DNA of 64,000 nt from an uncultured Bacteroides sp. (GCA_944321465.1 CALULL010000002.1:1-64000), one strand, 5' to 3'. Shown: positions 33,770 to 41,840, counted from the first letter of the stretch. A program made the numbers and translations. Notes: generated by a model not told the origin, from the sequence alone.

Positions 33770-34410
33770 GACGGGGCGTGCTTTTCTGGGCATTGGCCGC
33801 AATGGTGGTGGCCGGTGCGTGCCGGTGCGGACAGGCCGTGGCACAGGAGGTTGCGCCCGAGGCATCAGGGCAAAAGGCCGGTCTGTGGGCCTGGCCGCGC
33901 CACGTCGTGAGCATCAGCGGCGGCTATGGCACCACCTCGGCAAGTTTCAGCCGGCCGGACGGCAGTTTCTATCGCAACCGCTATGGCGGGGAATGGCGTG
34001 CGGACTACGGCTACATGCTGTGGGGACGGAAGTTGGGCGTGGGCGTGGTGTACGACGGCGTGCGCAACGGTTTCCCCGACTTCCACGTGTCGCACCACTA
34101 CGCAGGCGTATCTCTGGTGGGGCAGGCCGTGGTGCGCGAGCGGTGGATATACCGCCTGTCGGTAGGTGCGGGATACCTCAGCAGCGGCGACGGCGATAGG
34201 CAGTTGGGACGCATGGCCGTGGATGCTTACTGGCGGACGGAGTACCGGCTGGCCCGGCGGGTGGGCGTGGGCCTTGGTGTCTCCGCCCTGTTCTCCGACG
34301 ACAAGCACCTGTACGACGTATACAGCCTCAGGCCCGGCTACGACGCGTCGGAGGGTTTCGAGCTGTTCCTCCGCCTCTCCGTCCTTGGCGGCCTGTACTT
34401 CTACTTCTGA
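33766..34410 (+). CDS. Putative outer-membrane beta-barrel protein
   Basis: 214 residues with a signal peptide (MRRGVLFWALAAMVVAGACRCGQAVAQ). From residue 45 on there are alternating aromatic beta strands (HVVSISGGYGTTSASF, WRADYGYMLW, LGVGVVYDGV, HHYAGVSLVGQAVV, IYRLSVGAGYLSS, YWRTEYRLARRVGVGLGVSALF), ending FLRLSVLGGLYFYF with terminal Phe. This is the pattern of an 8-stranded outer-membrane barrel. Partner of the lipoprotein with which it overlaps by four bases. Function unknown. Confidence 0.75.
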   Translation: MRRGVLFWALAAMVVAGACRCGQAVAQEVAPEASGQKAGLWAWPRHVVSISGGYGTTSASFSRPDGSFYRNRYGGEWRADYGYMLWGRKLGVGVVYDGVRNGFPDFHVSHHYAGVSLVGQAVVRERWIYRLSVGAGYLSSGDGDRQLGRMAVDAYWRTEYRLARRVGVGLGVSALFSDDKHLYDVYSLRPGYDASEGFELFLRLSVLGGLYFYF

Positions 34411-34436
34411 ACCCCTGTCCGGGCGGGCCGGACGGG

Positions 34437-34525
34437 GCACAGATGTGCCAGCTTGGTGGCTTTCCTTTGCCCGCCCGGGGGCAGAGGTCTGCTGCCCGGC
34501 GGGCACTCCTGTGCTACAGTCGGGG
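34437..34525. repeat. 22-bp tandem array, GC-rich family, locus 3 (4 units)
   Basis: ATGTGC, CTTTGC, GTCTGC and CTGTGC recur at a strict 22-base spacing (C at 34448, 34470, 34492 and 34514), alternating with GCCCGCCCGGG-like halves. Directly downstream of the outer-membrane gene. Confidence 0.72.
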
Positions 34526-34556
34526 TGGAGGCGGACGAGCCGTCGGCCCGACTTGT

Positions 34557-34700
34557 GCCATTCGACCCCCTTCGGGGCCGGGGTGGTGTGGGTGTCCAAC
34601 CTATCCGGGGGTTCGCTTCGTTCACCCCCGGCTAAGCATGGTTCGATCCCTTCGGGGCCGCATGTCCTGCGGGGGTCGCGTGTCTCCTCACAGGTGGTAG
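34557..34700 (+). repeat. GC-rich modular repeat, family CTAAGCATGGTTCG, copy 1
   Basis: A ~145-base block containing CGACCCCCTTCGGGGCC, CAACCTATCCGGGGGTTCGC, CTAAGCATGGTTCG and GTGTCTCCTCACAGGTGG. A direct copy lies at 35107-35247, with inverted partial copies at 34845-34945 and 63815-63920. Confidence 0.8.
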
Positions 34701-34732
34701 GCGTATGGGAGGCCGCAGGGGGCGTGTTGCGT

Positions 34733-34824
34733 CCTTGTCAATTCGTCCCTTGTTCCTTGTCAACTAACCCCTCGTTCCTCGTCAACTCGTCCCTCATCCC
34801 TCGTCAACAAAATTCTCATCCCTC
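34733..34824 (-). repeat. 22-bp tandem array, GTTGACGAGG family (4 units)
   Basis: GTCAA recurs at 34737, 34759, 34781 and 34803, exactly 22 bases apart; read on the minus strand the unit is like GTTGACGAGGGATGAGGG. Shorter stretches of the same unit occur at 49461-49500 and 61384-61415, and GTTGACGAGG also stands at 32821 just upstream of the TAGGGGCGACC repeat. Confidence 0.8.
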
Positions 34825-34844
34825 GTTCTCCGAGGACGGGAGGG

Positions 34845-34945
34845 CCCCGAAGGGGTCGAACCATGCTTAGCCCCGGGTGAACGAAGCGAACCCGGGGTTT
34901 CCATGCGACTCCCATAGCATCGGCCCCGTTTCAGGGGTCGAATAG
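34845..34945 (-). repeat. GC-rich modular repeat, family CTAAGCATGGTTCG, inverted partial copy
   Basis: Read on the plus strand: GGCCCCGAAGGGGTCGAACC, CATGCTTAGCCCCGGGTGAA, then GGTCGAATAGCAC. It is the reverse of the blocks at 34557 and 35107 and matches 63815-63920. Confidence 0.75.
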
Positions 34946-34973
34946 CACAAGGCTGGTTGACAGGACACCCCGT

Positions 34974-35131
34974 TACGCCATCGGACCCCTGCGGGACCCG
35001 TGCGATACGCCTGTAGGGGCGACCCTCGCGGTCGCCCGAATATGCAGGGCGGGGCAAACGAGGTTCCGGGCGGGGCAAGCCCCGCCCTTACAGGGCCAGT
35101 CCGTGCGCCATTCGACCCCTTCGGGGCCGGT
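34974..35131 (+). repeat. GC-rich modular repeat, family TAGGGGCGACC, copy 2
   Basis: Aligns along its length with 32851-33009 (TACGCCATC..., CTGTAGGGGCGACCCTCGCG, GCAAACGAGGTTCCGGGCGG, ATTCGACCCCTTCGGGGCCG). Its right end merges into the next CTAAGCATGG block. Confidence 0.8.
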
Positions 35132-35247
35132 GATGTGTGTGTGTCCAACCTATCCGGGGGTTCACTTCGTTCACCCGGGGCTAAGCATGGTTCGCCCCCT
35201 TCGGGGCCGCATGTCCTGCGGGGGGCTCGTGTCTCCTCACAGGTGGC
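35107..35247 (+). repeat. GC-rich modular repeat, family CTAAGCATGGTTCG, copy 2
   Basis: Direct repeat of 34557-34700 with few differences. After it, 35248-35330 carries a further fragment (ATAGTATCGGCCCC, GGGGGCGAATGGCAC) seen inverted at 34915-34950. The whole 34411-35390 region is repeat mosaic without a gene. Confidence 0.78.
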
Positions 35248-35391
35248 GCACACAGTGAGCCTGGGGCTTCTGTGCATACTCCATAGTATCGGCCCCAAAG
35301 GGGGCGAATGGCACAAGGCGGGATAGCGGGCCTGTATTTGCTCTAAGCGGCCTTATTTTTGGCAGGGAGTGCTGTTTTTTTCGATAAAAGG

Positions 35392-35423
35392 TTTGGAATG
35401 TTGGCGGAGAGTTCTTACTTTTG
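35392..35423 (+). promoter_or_regulatory. Promoter of the small barrel protein (TTTG-N20-TACTTTTG)
   Basis: TTTG (35392-35395) and TACTTTTG (35416-35423), spacing 20 bases. The transcript would have a leader of about 60 bases. Confidence 0.75.
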
Positions 35424-35491
35424 TCTTGGCGCAGGCAACAGCCTGTACCAATAGTCAACCGAAATGTATCATTTTATAGAAAAGCGTCAAG

Positions 35492-36001
35492 ATGAAAAGG
35501 ATTTTGATTTTAGTGTTTGTATTGACGGCTGCCTTGGCAGCCAAGTCGCAAGTCTATGTGGGCGGTTCGCTCAACATCTGGGGAGGCGACCACAGGACCA
35601 CGTTTAGCATTGCACCCGAAGTGGGTTACAATTTCAACGAAACTTGGTCTGTGGGCGGTACCTTGCAGTATGCCCACAACAAGCGGAACAGCGTGAAGAG
35701 CAACTCGTTTGCCATAGAGCCGTATGCACGCTACGCGTTCTTCGAGAACGACGTGCTGCGCGTGTTCCTCGACGGCCAGATAGGCTTCTCCACGGAAGGC
35801 GTGAAGGGCGGCGGCGACAACGTGAACGGCTTCGAGATAGGCATCCAGCCCGGACTGGCCATCAAGGCCACAAAGCACTTGTCGTTCCTTGCCAAGTTTG
35901 GCTTCCTGGGCTATCGCGACGACTTCATGAGCAAGGCTGACGGCGGCGGCCTGAGCCTGACGAGCCAGGACCTCTCGTTTGGCTTCTACTACTCCTTCTA
36001 A
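35492..36001 (+). CDS. Small outer-membrane beta-barrel protein (porin-like)
   Basis: 169 residues. Signal peptide (MKRILILVFVLTAALAAKSQ), then a beta-barrel: VYVGGSLNIWGGD, TTFSIAPEVGYNFNETWSVGGTLQYAHN, FAIEPYARYAFFENDVLRVFLDGQIGF, VNGFEIGIQPGLAIKATKHLSFLAKFGFLGYR, ending DLSFGFYYSF with terminal Phe. It resembles OmpW/OprF-N-like 8-stranded barrels common in Bacteroides. Ligand or role unknown. Strong promoter and terminator make it a single-gene unit, probably well expressed. Confidence 0.82.
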   Translation: MKRILILVFVLTAALAAKSQVYVGGSLNIWGGDHRTTFSIAPEVGYNFNETWSVGGTLQYAHNKRNSVKSNSFAIEPYARYAFFENDVLRVFLDGQIGFSTEGVKGGGDNVNGFEIGIQPGLAIKATKHLSFLAKFGFLGYRDDFMSKADGGGLSLTSQDLSFGFYYSF

Positions 36002-36016
36002 GGGAGCACCGCCCGT

Positions 36017-36076
36017 GCGGAGCGGGGCATCGGCCCGGACGCTGTTTGCCGGGGCGGTGCCCCGCTTTTTTTTGTC
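36017..36076 (+). terminator. Terminator of the small barrel protein gene
   Basis: AGCGGGGCA pairs with TGCCCCGCT, followed by a run of T. A competing longer helix GCACCGCCC/GGGCGGTGC overlaps it. Confidence 0.75.
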
Positions 36077-36127
36077 GGGCAATGCTAATCTTTCTTTCCG
36101 GGCTGCCCGTATGTGGAAAGTTTTTCG

Positions 36128-36135
36128 TATGTTTG
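36128..36135 (+). promoter_or_regulatory. -7 element (TATGTTTG) of slyD
   Basis: TATGTTTG fits TAnnTTTG, 93 bases before the slyD ATG. Confidence 0.45.
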
Positions 36136-36228
36136 CCCGCTGCTGAGAGCCTCTTGGCAGGCCCTGTGGCACCCGTGCCTGGACAGGCCGGGGAAAAGTG
36201 TTAAACCCAAACGAAACAAGACAAAGCA

Positions 36229-36816
36229 ATGGAACAAGCAGAGAACAAGTACATCAGCATGACCTACAAGCTGTACTCCATAGAAGACGGAGAGCGGGAC
36301 TTTGAGGAAGAAGCCACCGTGGAGCAGCCCTTCCAGTTCATATCGGGGCTGGGCCTGGCACTGGAAGCCTTCGAACGGCAGGTGGCCGGGCTGAAGCCGG
36401 GCGAGGAGTTCGACTTCACGCTGAGCGAGGACGAGGCTTACGGACCCTACGACGACAATCACGTGCTGGACCTCCCGAGGAGCGTCTTCGAGATAGACGG
36501 GCACTTCGACGACCAGCGCGTAGTGGCCGGTGCCGTGCTGCCCATGATGACCTACGACGGACATCAGGTGAACGGCAGCGTGGTGGAGGTGAAGCCCGAC
36601 GTGGTGGTGATGGACATGAATCACCCGCTGGCCGGCTGCGCCCTCAACTTCGTGGGCAAAGTCATCGAGAACCGTCCGGCCACCAACGAGGAGCTGGCCG
36701 CAGTGGCCCGCATGATGAGCGGTGGCTGCGGAGGCGGTTGCGGCGGCTGCGGTGGCGGCGAGTGTGGCGACCACCACGGCTGCGGCGAGGGCGGTTGCTG
36801 CGGCGACTGCCACTGA
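36229..36816 (+). CDS. slyD: FKBP-type peptidyl-prolyl isomerase SlyD with metal-binding tail
   Basis: 195 residues. The FKBP domain interrupted by an insert-in-flap chaperone domain (MTYKLYSIEDGERDFEEEATVEQPFQFISGLGLALEAFERQVAGLKPGEEFDFTL ... AYGPYDDNHV) is typical of SlyD. The tail from about residue 168 is almost entirely Gly, Cys and His (SGGCGGGCGGCGGGECGDHHGCG and so on), a nickel/zinc-binding tail as in E. coli SlyD. It acts as a cytoplasmic folding helper and, in bacteria with hydrogenases, in nickel insertion. This organism encodes HydF, for an iron-only hydrogenase, so nickel use for hydrogenase is not implied here. Confidence 0.93.
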   Translation: MEQAENKYISMTYKLYSIEDGERDFEEEATVEQPFQFISGLGLALEAFERQVAGLKPGEEFDFTLSEDEAYGPYDDNHVLDLPRSVFEIDGHFDDQRVVAGAVLPMMTYDGHQVNGSVVEVKPDVVVMDMNHPLAGCALNFVGKVIENRPATNEELAAVARMMSGGCGGGCGGCGGGECGDHHGCGEGGCCGDCH

Positions 36817-36933
36817 TTGAAATATTTCCCCGCCCTTCCTCTTTCCTCGCCCCGCCCGGGCGGAGAGAGGGGAGGGTGGACGAACAAGACATAATAGTAG
36901 TATCCCATCTCCGTGTAGAGGCAGAAGAAACAC

Positions 36934-39012
36934 ATGCGCCATCCAGCTAACAACGGCAAACGCACCACGTCGCCCCTGTCCGTCCGCCGAGCCGGACGGG
37001 CGGGGGCTGCGCTGTGTGTGCTGCTGGGGGTGCTGGCGTTGGCCTCGTGCGGCACGGGGCGCGTCCTGCGACAGGCCGAGCAGCACTATGCCCGGGGCGA
37101 GTACTTCGAGGCGGCGGCCAAGTACAAGCGCGTCTACTCGCGCACCTCGCCCAAGAAGCGGGCCGAGCGCGGCGTGCTGGCCTACAAGCAGGCCGACTGC
37201 TACCGGCGCATCAACTACACCACCCGGGCCAAGGGTGCCTACATGAACGCCGTGCGCTACCACTACCCCGACAGCATAGCCTTCTTCTATCTGGCCGAGA
37301 CGCTGCGCAAGAACGGCGAGTACCCGGCTGCGCAGAAGCACTACGAGACCTACCTGGCCTACGCCGAGGCGGCCTCGCCCCAGGAGGTGAAGGACGCCGG
37401 GCACGACACCCTGCGCCTGGAGGCCGCACGCCGGGGGCTGGAGGCCGCACGCTTGTCGAAGGGGTGGAAGCAGAACCCATCGCGCTACACCGTGAAGCGC
37501 GTCCCTGCGCTGGTGTCGAGGCGCAGCGACTATGCACCCAAGTACGCGGGCGAGGACCCCGACGTGCTCTACTACACCTCGACCCGCAACGAGGCCAAGG
37601 GCGACGAGCTGAACCCCATAACGGGCACCAAGAGTGCCGACATCTTCTCCTCGAAACGCAACGACCGCCTGCAGTGGCAGAAGCCCGAGCCGCTGGCTTC
37701 GGACGTGAACAGCGAGTACGAGGACGGCGCGTGCTGCTTCACGGCCGACGGCAAGACGATGTATTTCACCCGCTGTCGCACGGCCGATGTGCCCACGTAT
37801 GCCGAGATATACGTGTCGCAGCGCACGGGGGCTGACTGGGGCGCACCGCAGAAGTGCCAACTGGCCGCCGACTCGCTCTCTTCCTACGCCCACCCGGCCA
37901 TAAGCCCTGCGGGCGACTTCCTTTACTTTGTCTCCGACATGCCCGGCGGACAAGGCGGACTGGACATCTGGCGGGCCAAGCTGACGCACGACGGCTACGG
38001 CTACGTGGAGAACGTGGGGGCCGACATCAATACCGACGGCGACGAGATGTTTCCCGTCTTTGCCCCCGACGGGTCGCTCTACTTCTCGTCCACCGGACAC
38101 CCGGGCATGGGCGGGCTGGACATCTTCCACGCCGTGCCCGACAGCACGGGCAACCACTGGCGGGTGAGCAACTTGGGCTATCCCATGAACTCGCAGGGCG
38201 ACGACTTCGGCATGACCTTCGAGCCGGGTGCGCCCAACCGGGGCTTCTTCTCCACCAACCGGGGCGACGCGCGGGGCTGGGACCACATCTACAGCTTCGA
38301 GTACCCCCTGACGCACCACGTGTTGCAAGGCGTCGTGGCCGACCGCGAAGGCAACCTGTTGCAGGATGCCGTGGTGACCATCGCCGGTACCGACGGCAGC
38401 TACCTGAAGGTGAACACCAAGCGCGACGGCACCTTCAGTCAGGAGCTGGAGCCGGGACGAGAGTATGCCCTGCTGGCTGCCTGTCGGGGTTTCCTGAACG
38501 AGAAGCAGGCCGTGGCCACCGACACGCTGGAGCGCGACAGCATCTACCGCGTGTCGTTCGCCCTGGCCTCCATCACGCGCCCGGTGCTGATAGAGAACAT
38601 CTTCTACGAGTTTGACAGCGCAGAACTGACACCCGCCTCGACCACCGCCCTCGACGAGCTGGTGACGCTGTTGCAGGACAATCCCACCGTCACCATCGAG
38701 CTGGCCGCCCACTGCGACTACTTCGGCAAGAGCGACTACAACTTGCGTCTCTCGCAGCGGCGGGCCGAGTCGGTGGTGCGCTACCTCATAGCCCACGGCA
38801 TTGCTGCCGATCGCCTCACACCCAAAGGTTACGGCGAGGACTCGCCCAAGGTGGTGGACGACTACGCCCTCAAGTCGGCCCCCTTCCTGAAACTGGGCGA
38901 CGTGCTCACCGAGGAGTTCATTCTGGGCCTGACACCCGAGCAGCAGGAGGTGTGCAACGCCATCAACCGCCGCACCGAGTTCCAGGTGCTGCGCACCACC
39001 TACGGTATGTAA
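36934..39012 (+). CDS. OmpA-family lipoprotein with TPR, PD40 propeller and CRD (PorE-like)
   Basis: 692 residues. Lipobox (GVLALASCGTG), TPR-like helices (about 45-165: AEQHYARGEYFEAAAKYKRVY, AYKQADCYRRINYTTRAKGAY, FYLAETLRKNGEYPAAQKHYE), a WD40-like PD40 beta-propeller (about 185-455, DGKTMYFTR, AGDFLYFVSD, DGSLYFSS), a carboxypeptidase-regulatory domain (about 465-545, LQGVVADREGNLLQDAVVTI), and a C-terminal OmpA peptidoglycan-binding domain (about 553-692, NIFYEFDSAELTPAS, LAAHCDYFGKSDYNLRLSQRRAESV). This order equals that of PorE, the peptidoglycan anchor of the type IX secretion system. No other T9SS gene is present here, and homologues also occur in bacteria without T9SS, so a cell-envelope anchor is the safer call. 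Confidence 0.85.
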   Translation: MRHPANNGKRTTSPLSVRRAGRAGAALCVLLGVLALASCGTGRVLRQAEQHYARGEYFEAAAKYKRVYSRTSPKKRAERGVLAYKQADCYRRINYTTRAKGAYMNAVRYHYPDSIAFFYLAETLRKNGEYPAAQKHYETYLAYAEAASPQEVKDAGHDTLRLEAARRGLEAARLSKGWKQNPSRYTVKRVPALVSRRSDYAPKYAGEDPDVLYYTSTRNEAKGDELNPITGTKSADIFSSKRNDRLQWQKPEPLASDVNSEYEDGACCFTADGKTMYFTRCRTADVPTYAEIYVSQRTGADWGAPQKCQLAADSLSSYAHPAISPAGDFLYFVSDMPGGQGGLDIWRAKLTHDGYGYVENVGADINTDGDEMFPVFAPDGSLYFSSTGHPGMGGLDIFHAVPDSTGNHWRVSNLGYPMNSQGDDFGMTFEPGAPNRGFFSTNRGDARGWDHIYSFEYPLTHHVLQGVVADREGNLLQDAVVTIAGTDGSYLKVNTKRDGTFSQELEPGREYALLAACRGFLNEKQAVATDTLERDSIYRVSFALASITRPVLIENIFYEFDSAELTPASTTALDELVTLLQDNPTVTIELAAHCDYFGKSDYNLRLSQRRAESVVRYLIAHGIAADRLTPKGYGEDSPKVVDDYALKSAPFLKLGDVLTEEFILGLTPEQQEVCNAINRRTEFQVLRTTYGM

Positions 39013-39054
39013 AAAAAGTGCTGCTCTGCTGCATGCTGTTTCGGGTTTTATGTC

Positions 39055-39062
39055 TACTTTTG
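39055..39062 (+). promoter_or_regulatory. -7 element (TACTTTTG) of the acyl-ACP thioesterase gene
   Basis: TACTTTTG, about 72 bases before the ATG. Confidence 0.55.
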
Positions 39063-39134
39063 CTCTGATTGGGGGTGGGAGGAGGACTTCTTGTGACAAC
39101 CCGATAATATGGACATAACTATAATAGCACAATA

Positions 39135-39896
39135 ATGATGGACGAAGAAAAGAAAGTAGGAACATACGAGTGCGTGGCCGAGCCGTTCCACGTGGACTTC
39201 ACCGGGCGGCTGACGATGGGCGTGCTGGGCAATCATCTGCTGAACTGCGCCGGGTTCCATGCCAGCGAGCGCGGCTTTGGCATAGCCACGCTGAACGAGG
39301 ACAACTACACGTGGGTGCTTTCGCGGCTGGCCGTGGAGATGGACGAGATGCCACGGCAATACGAACGCTTCAGGGTGCAGACGTGGGTGGAGAACGTCTA
39401 TCGCCTCTTCACCGACCGCAACTTTGCCATACTGGCTGAGGATGGCCGCCCGCTGGGCTACGCCCGGTCGGTGTGGGCCATGATAAACATGCAAACGCGC
39501 AAACCTGCCGACTTGCTCGACCTGCATGGGGGCTGCATCGTGGACTACGTGTGCAAGGACAAGCCCTGCCCCATCGGAAAGCCCTCGCGCATACGGGTGC
39601 AGGCCGCCGAGCCGGTCGAGTCGCTGCGGGCCAGATACAGCGACATCGACATCAACGGCCACGTGAACAGCATACGCTACGTGGAGCACATCCTCGACCT
39701 CTTTCCGCTGGAGCGGTACCGTGAGACTCCCATCAGGCGTTTCGAGGTGGCCTACGTGGCCGAGAGCTACTATGGCGACGAGCTGTCGCTGTATGTGGAC
39801 GACTGTGGCGGCAACGCTTATGCGGTAGAGATGCGCAAAAACGGCAAGGAGACGGCCTGCAGGGCCAAAGTGGAGTTCGGCGGTTGTTGCAAATAA
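39135..39896 (+). CDS. Acyl-ACP thioesterase (double hotdog)
   Basis: A 253-residue protein of the FatA/B-like acyl-ACP thioesterase family. Two hotdog domains are fused: the first (about 12-125, FHVDFTGRLTMGVLGNHLLNCAGFHASERGFG, RFRVQTWVENVYRLFTDRNFAI) and the second (about 155-250), whose ARYSDIDINGHVNSIRYVEHILD carries the catalytic Asp/Asn/His. It releases free fatty acids from acyl carrier protein and so sets chain length. ATG 39135 or 39138 are both possible. It ends just before the YitT promoter. Confidence 0.9.
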   Translation: MMDEEKKVGTYECVAEPFHVDFTGRLTMGVLGNHLLNCAGFHASERGFGIATLNEDNYTWVLSRLAVEMDEMPRQYERFRVQTWVENVYRLFTDRNFAILAEDGRPLGYARSVWAMINMQTRKPADLLDLHGGCIVDYVCKDKPCPIGKPSRIRVQAAEPVESLRARYSDIDINGHVNSIRYVEHILDLFPLERYRETPIRRFEVAYVAESYYGDELSLYVDDCGGNAYAVEMRKNGKETACRAKVEFGGCCK

Positions 39897-39909
39897 GAAT
39901 GTTTCTTTG

Positions 39910-39917
39910 TACTTTTG
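39910..39917 (+). promoter_or_regulatory. -7 element (TACTTTTG) of the YitT-family gene
   Basis: TACTTTTG, 31 bases before the ATG and only 14 bases after the thioesterase stop. Confidence 0.55.
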
Positions 39918-39948
39918 CCCGGTTTCTATAATATAACAACAACCTTAT

Positions 39949-40920
39949 ATGGATACGAAGAAAATCATAACCGGATGGCTCAACATCTTCTTGGGCTGTA
40001 CCATTCTTGCCGCAGGCTTTGTCTTTTTCATCAACCCCTACAACATTGTTCCCGGAGGTGTCTACGGTGCCAGTATCGTGCTCCACAACCTGTTCCCTTC
40101 GATACAGGTGGGTACGTTCGGCTATATGTTCGACATTCCGCTGCTTATTCTATCGGTGCTGCTGCTGGGAGCCAAGCTGGGCGGACGCACCATCGTGGCT
40201 GCCCTGCTCACTCCGCTGATAATGAATGTTATGTCCAAGTTGGTATATCCCACGCAGGAGGCTCTTGAGGCGTTGGACCCGGCGCAGTTGTTGGGTGGAA
40301 TGATGAACATGTCGGACCACCTGATGCTGACTTGCGTCATCGGAGCCGTACTCATCGGTGTCGGGACGGGCATTGTGGTGCGCAACCAGGCGACGACGGG
40401 CGGTAGTGACATCGTGGGCATGTTGTTGCAGAAGTATTGCCACATACGCTTCTCCAATGCCATTCTGCTGGTTGATGGCACGGTGGTGTGCTTCGGCTTG
40501 GTGGTCATAGGTTTCGGCATAGGGCGTGCGGAGGATATCGCACAGCCTTCGTGGCACTTGTCGTTCTACTCGCTCATAGCCATCTTCATCGTCTCGCGCG
40601 TCATCGCCTTTATGATAAACGGTGCGAAGAACGACAAGCTGATATTCGTCATCAGCAACAAGCGGCTGGAAGACCTGCACTCGTACATCCTGAAAGACCT
40701 GGACCGCACGGCCACCTGCATTAAGAGCAGCGGACTGTACACGGGCGAGGACAAGGAGATGCTCTTCATCGTGGTGAGCTACAAGGAGGTGGCCAACCTG
40801 AAGGTGAAGATACGCGAGGCCGACCCGAAGGCCTTTGTGGTGGTGACCGATGCCTACGATGCTTTTGGCGAGGGCTGGAAGCCCCTGCCTGCTACGAGTA
40901 ATGACCTGCAGCCGGAGTGA
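39949..40920 (+). CDS. YitT-family membrane protein (DUF161/DUF2179)
   Basis: 323 residues with five or six membrane helices in the first 225 (WLNIFLGCTILAAGFVFFINP, IQVGTFGYMFDIPLLILSVLLLGAKLGG, VIGAVLIGVGTGIVVRNQATTGGSDIVGMLLQ) and a soluble C-terminal DUF2179 domain (about 240-310, NDKLIFVISNKRLEDLHSYILKDLDRTATCIKSSGLYTGEDKEMLFIVV). The family is widespread; its substrate is not established. Normal length. Own promoter. Confidence 0.9.
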   Translation: MDTKKIITGWLNIFLGCTILAAGFVFFINPYNIVPGGVYGASIVLHNLFPSIQVGTFGYMFDIPLLILSVLLLGAKLGGRTIVAALLTPLIMNVMSKLVYPTQEALEALDPAQLLGGMMNMSDHLMLTCVIGAVLIGVGTGIVVRNQATTGGSDIVGMLLQKYCHIRFSNAILLVDGTVVCFGLVVIGFGIGRAEDIAQPSWHLSFYSLIAIFIVSRVIAFMINGAKNDKLIFVISNKRLEDLHSYILKDLDRTATCIKSSGLYTGEDKEMLFIVVSYKEVANLKVKIREADPKAFVVVTDAYDAFGEGWKPLPATSNDLQPE

Positions 40921-40980
40921 GAGACGGCCTGCCGGTCAATTCTCCTCCTCTTCTTTTTCTCGGATGAAGATACTGCTGAT

Positions 40981-41562
40981 ATGAAAATACTGATGCTGAA
41001 CGCCAGCCCCCGCCGCGAGGGCAACGTGGGCCGGATGCTGGAGGCCGTACGGCACGAGGCCGAGGCTTGCGGGGCCGTGGTGGAGGTGCTGCGCGTGCAG
41101 GAGTTGAGCGTGCATCCTTGCCTGGGCTGCATGAAGTGTCGCAGCACGTTGCGCTGTGTGTTGCCTGAGGACGATGCCCAGCGTGTGCTGCGTCTGTTGC
41201 AGGAGTGCGACGGCGTTGTTATCGGTGCCCCTTGTTACTGGGGCAATATGCCGGGCACGCTGAAGCTGCTGCTCGACCGCCTGGTGTACGGGCTGATGGG
41301 CGAAAGTAGGCGGGGGGTACCCGTGGGGTTGCACCGGGGCAAGCGTGCAGCCTTGTTGGTGACCGGCACTACGCCTTGGCCCTTCAACATCTGGTTCCGT
41401 CAGACGCGCGGCACCGTGCGAGCCTTGCGTGAAGTGCTTCGCTGGAGCGGCTTCCGCATCGTTCGTACGCTGGAGCGCGGCGGCACGAAGCACCACCCGC
41501 AGCTCACTTCCCGCGACCTCTCTCGTTGCAAAGCCTTGGCACGTGCGTTGGTCCGCCCGTGA
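40981..41562 (+). CDS. Flavodoxin-fold NAD(P)H reductase with CxxCxxC motif
   Basis: 193 residues. The flavodoxin-like FMN-binding start (KILMLNASPRREGNVGRML) and VVIGAPCYWGNMPGTLKLLLDRL define the NADPH-dependent FMN reductase/iron-sulfur flavoprotein family. HPCLGCMKCRSTLRC contains the compact cysteine motif that holds a [4Fe-4S] cluster in Isf proteins. Likely a cytoplasmic electron carrier or flavin reductase; its partner is unknown. It starts 60 bases after the YitT-family gene. Confidence 0.85.
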   Translation: MKILMLNASPRREGNVGRMLEAVRHEAEACGAVVEVLRVQELSVHPCLGCMKCRSTLRCVLPEDDAQRVLRLLQECDGVVIGAPCYWGNMPGTLKLLLDRLVYGLMGESRRGVPVGLHRGKRAALLVTGTTPWPFNIWFRQTRGTVRALREVLRWSGFRIVRTLERGGTKHHPQLTSRDLSRCKALARALVRP

Positions 41563-41625
41563 GCCATGTCGCTTCTCTTTGCCTTCCCCCTTCCTTCCCT
41601 TCGGATAATGCCTCTCCGTCCTGTC

Positions 41626-41735
41626 CAGCATGCGCTACCCCGGTGCTATTAATGACAGGTGCATTAGTCCGCCCAGTGACCACTACCTTGGTTAGCATAA
41701 CTGCCAGGACCCTAGGTGAACGAATGTTAAGGCCC
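41626..41735 (-). repeat. 24-bp tandem array with boundary element (3-4 units)
   Basis: Read on the minus strand, the boundary CCTTAACATTCGTTCACC (about 41713-41733) is followed by units CCTGGCAGTTATGCTAACCA, AGTGGTCACTGGGCGGACTA and ACCTGTCATTAATAGCACCG, each completed to 24 bases. Located between the convergent flavin reductase and OadB genes. Confidence 0.75.
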
Positions 41736-41806
41736 GTATCTTACGTGCATTCCGCCTTTCTGCAAGAAGGCTAACCGGCCCCGTGCAGGGTGGGGCGGAT
41801 GAAAGC

Positions 41807-41840
41807 AAAGCGCCCTTCCCTTTGCGGGAAAGACGCTTTG
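41807..41840. terminator. Bidirectional hairpin at the end of the decarboxylase operon
   Basis: CAAAGCG (41807-41813) pairs with CGCTTTG (41834-41840), with an inner TCCC/GGGA pair. The T-tract is weak on both strands. Confidence 0.5.

Noticed and set aside
36085-39165. 1026-codon open frame on the minus strand
   Set aside because: It lies antisense to slyD and the PorE-like gene, and its product is low-complexity (Val/His/Gly/Arg-rich). Long antisense frames here come from high GC at third codon positions.
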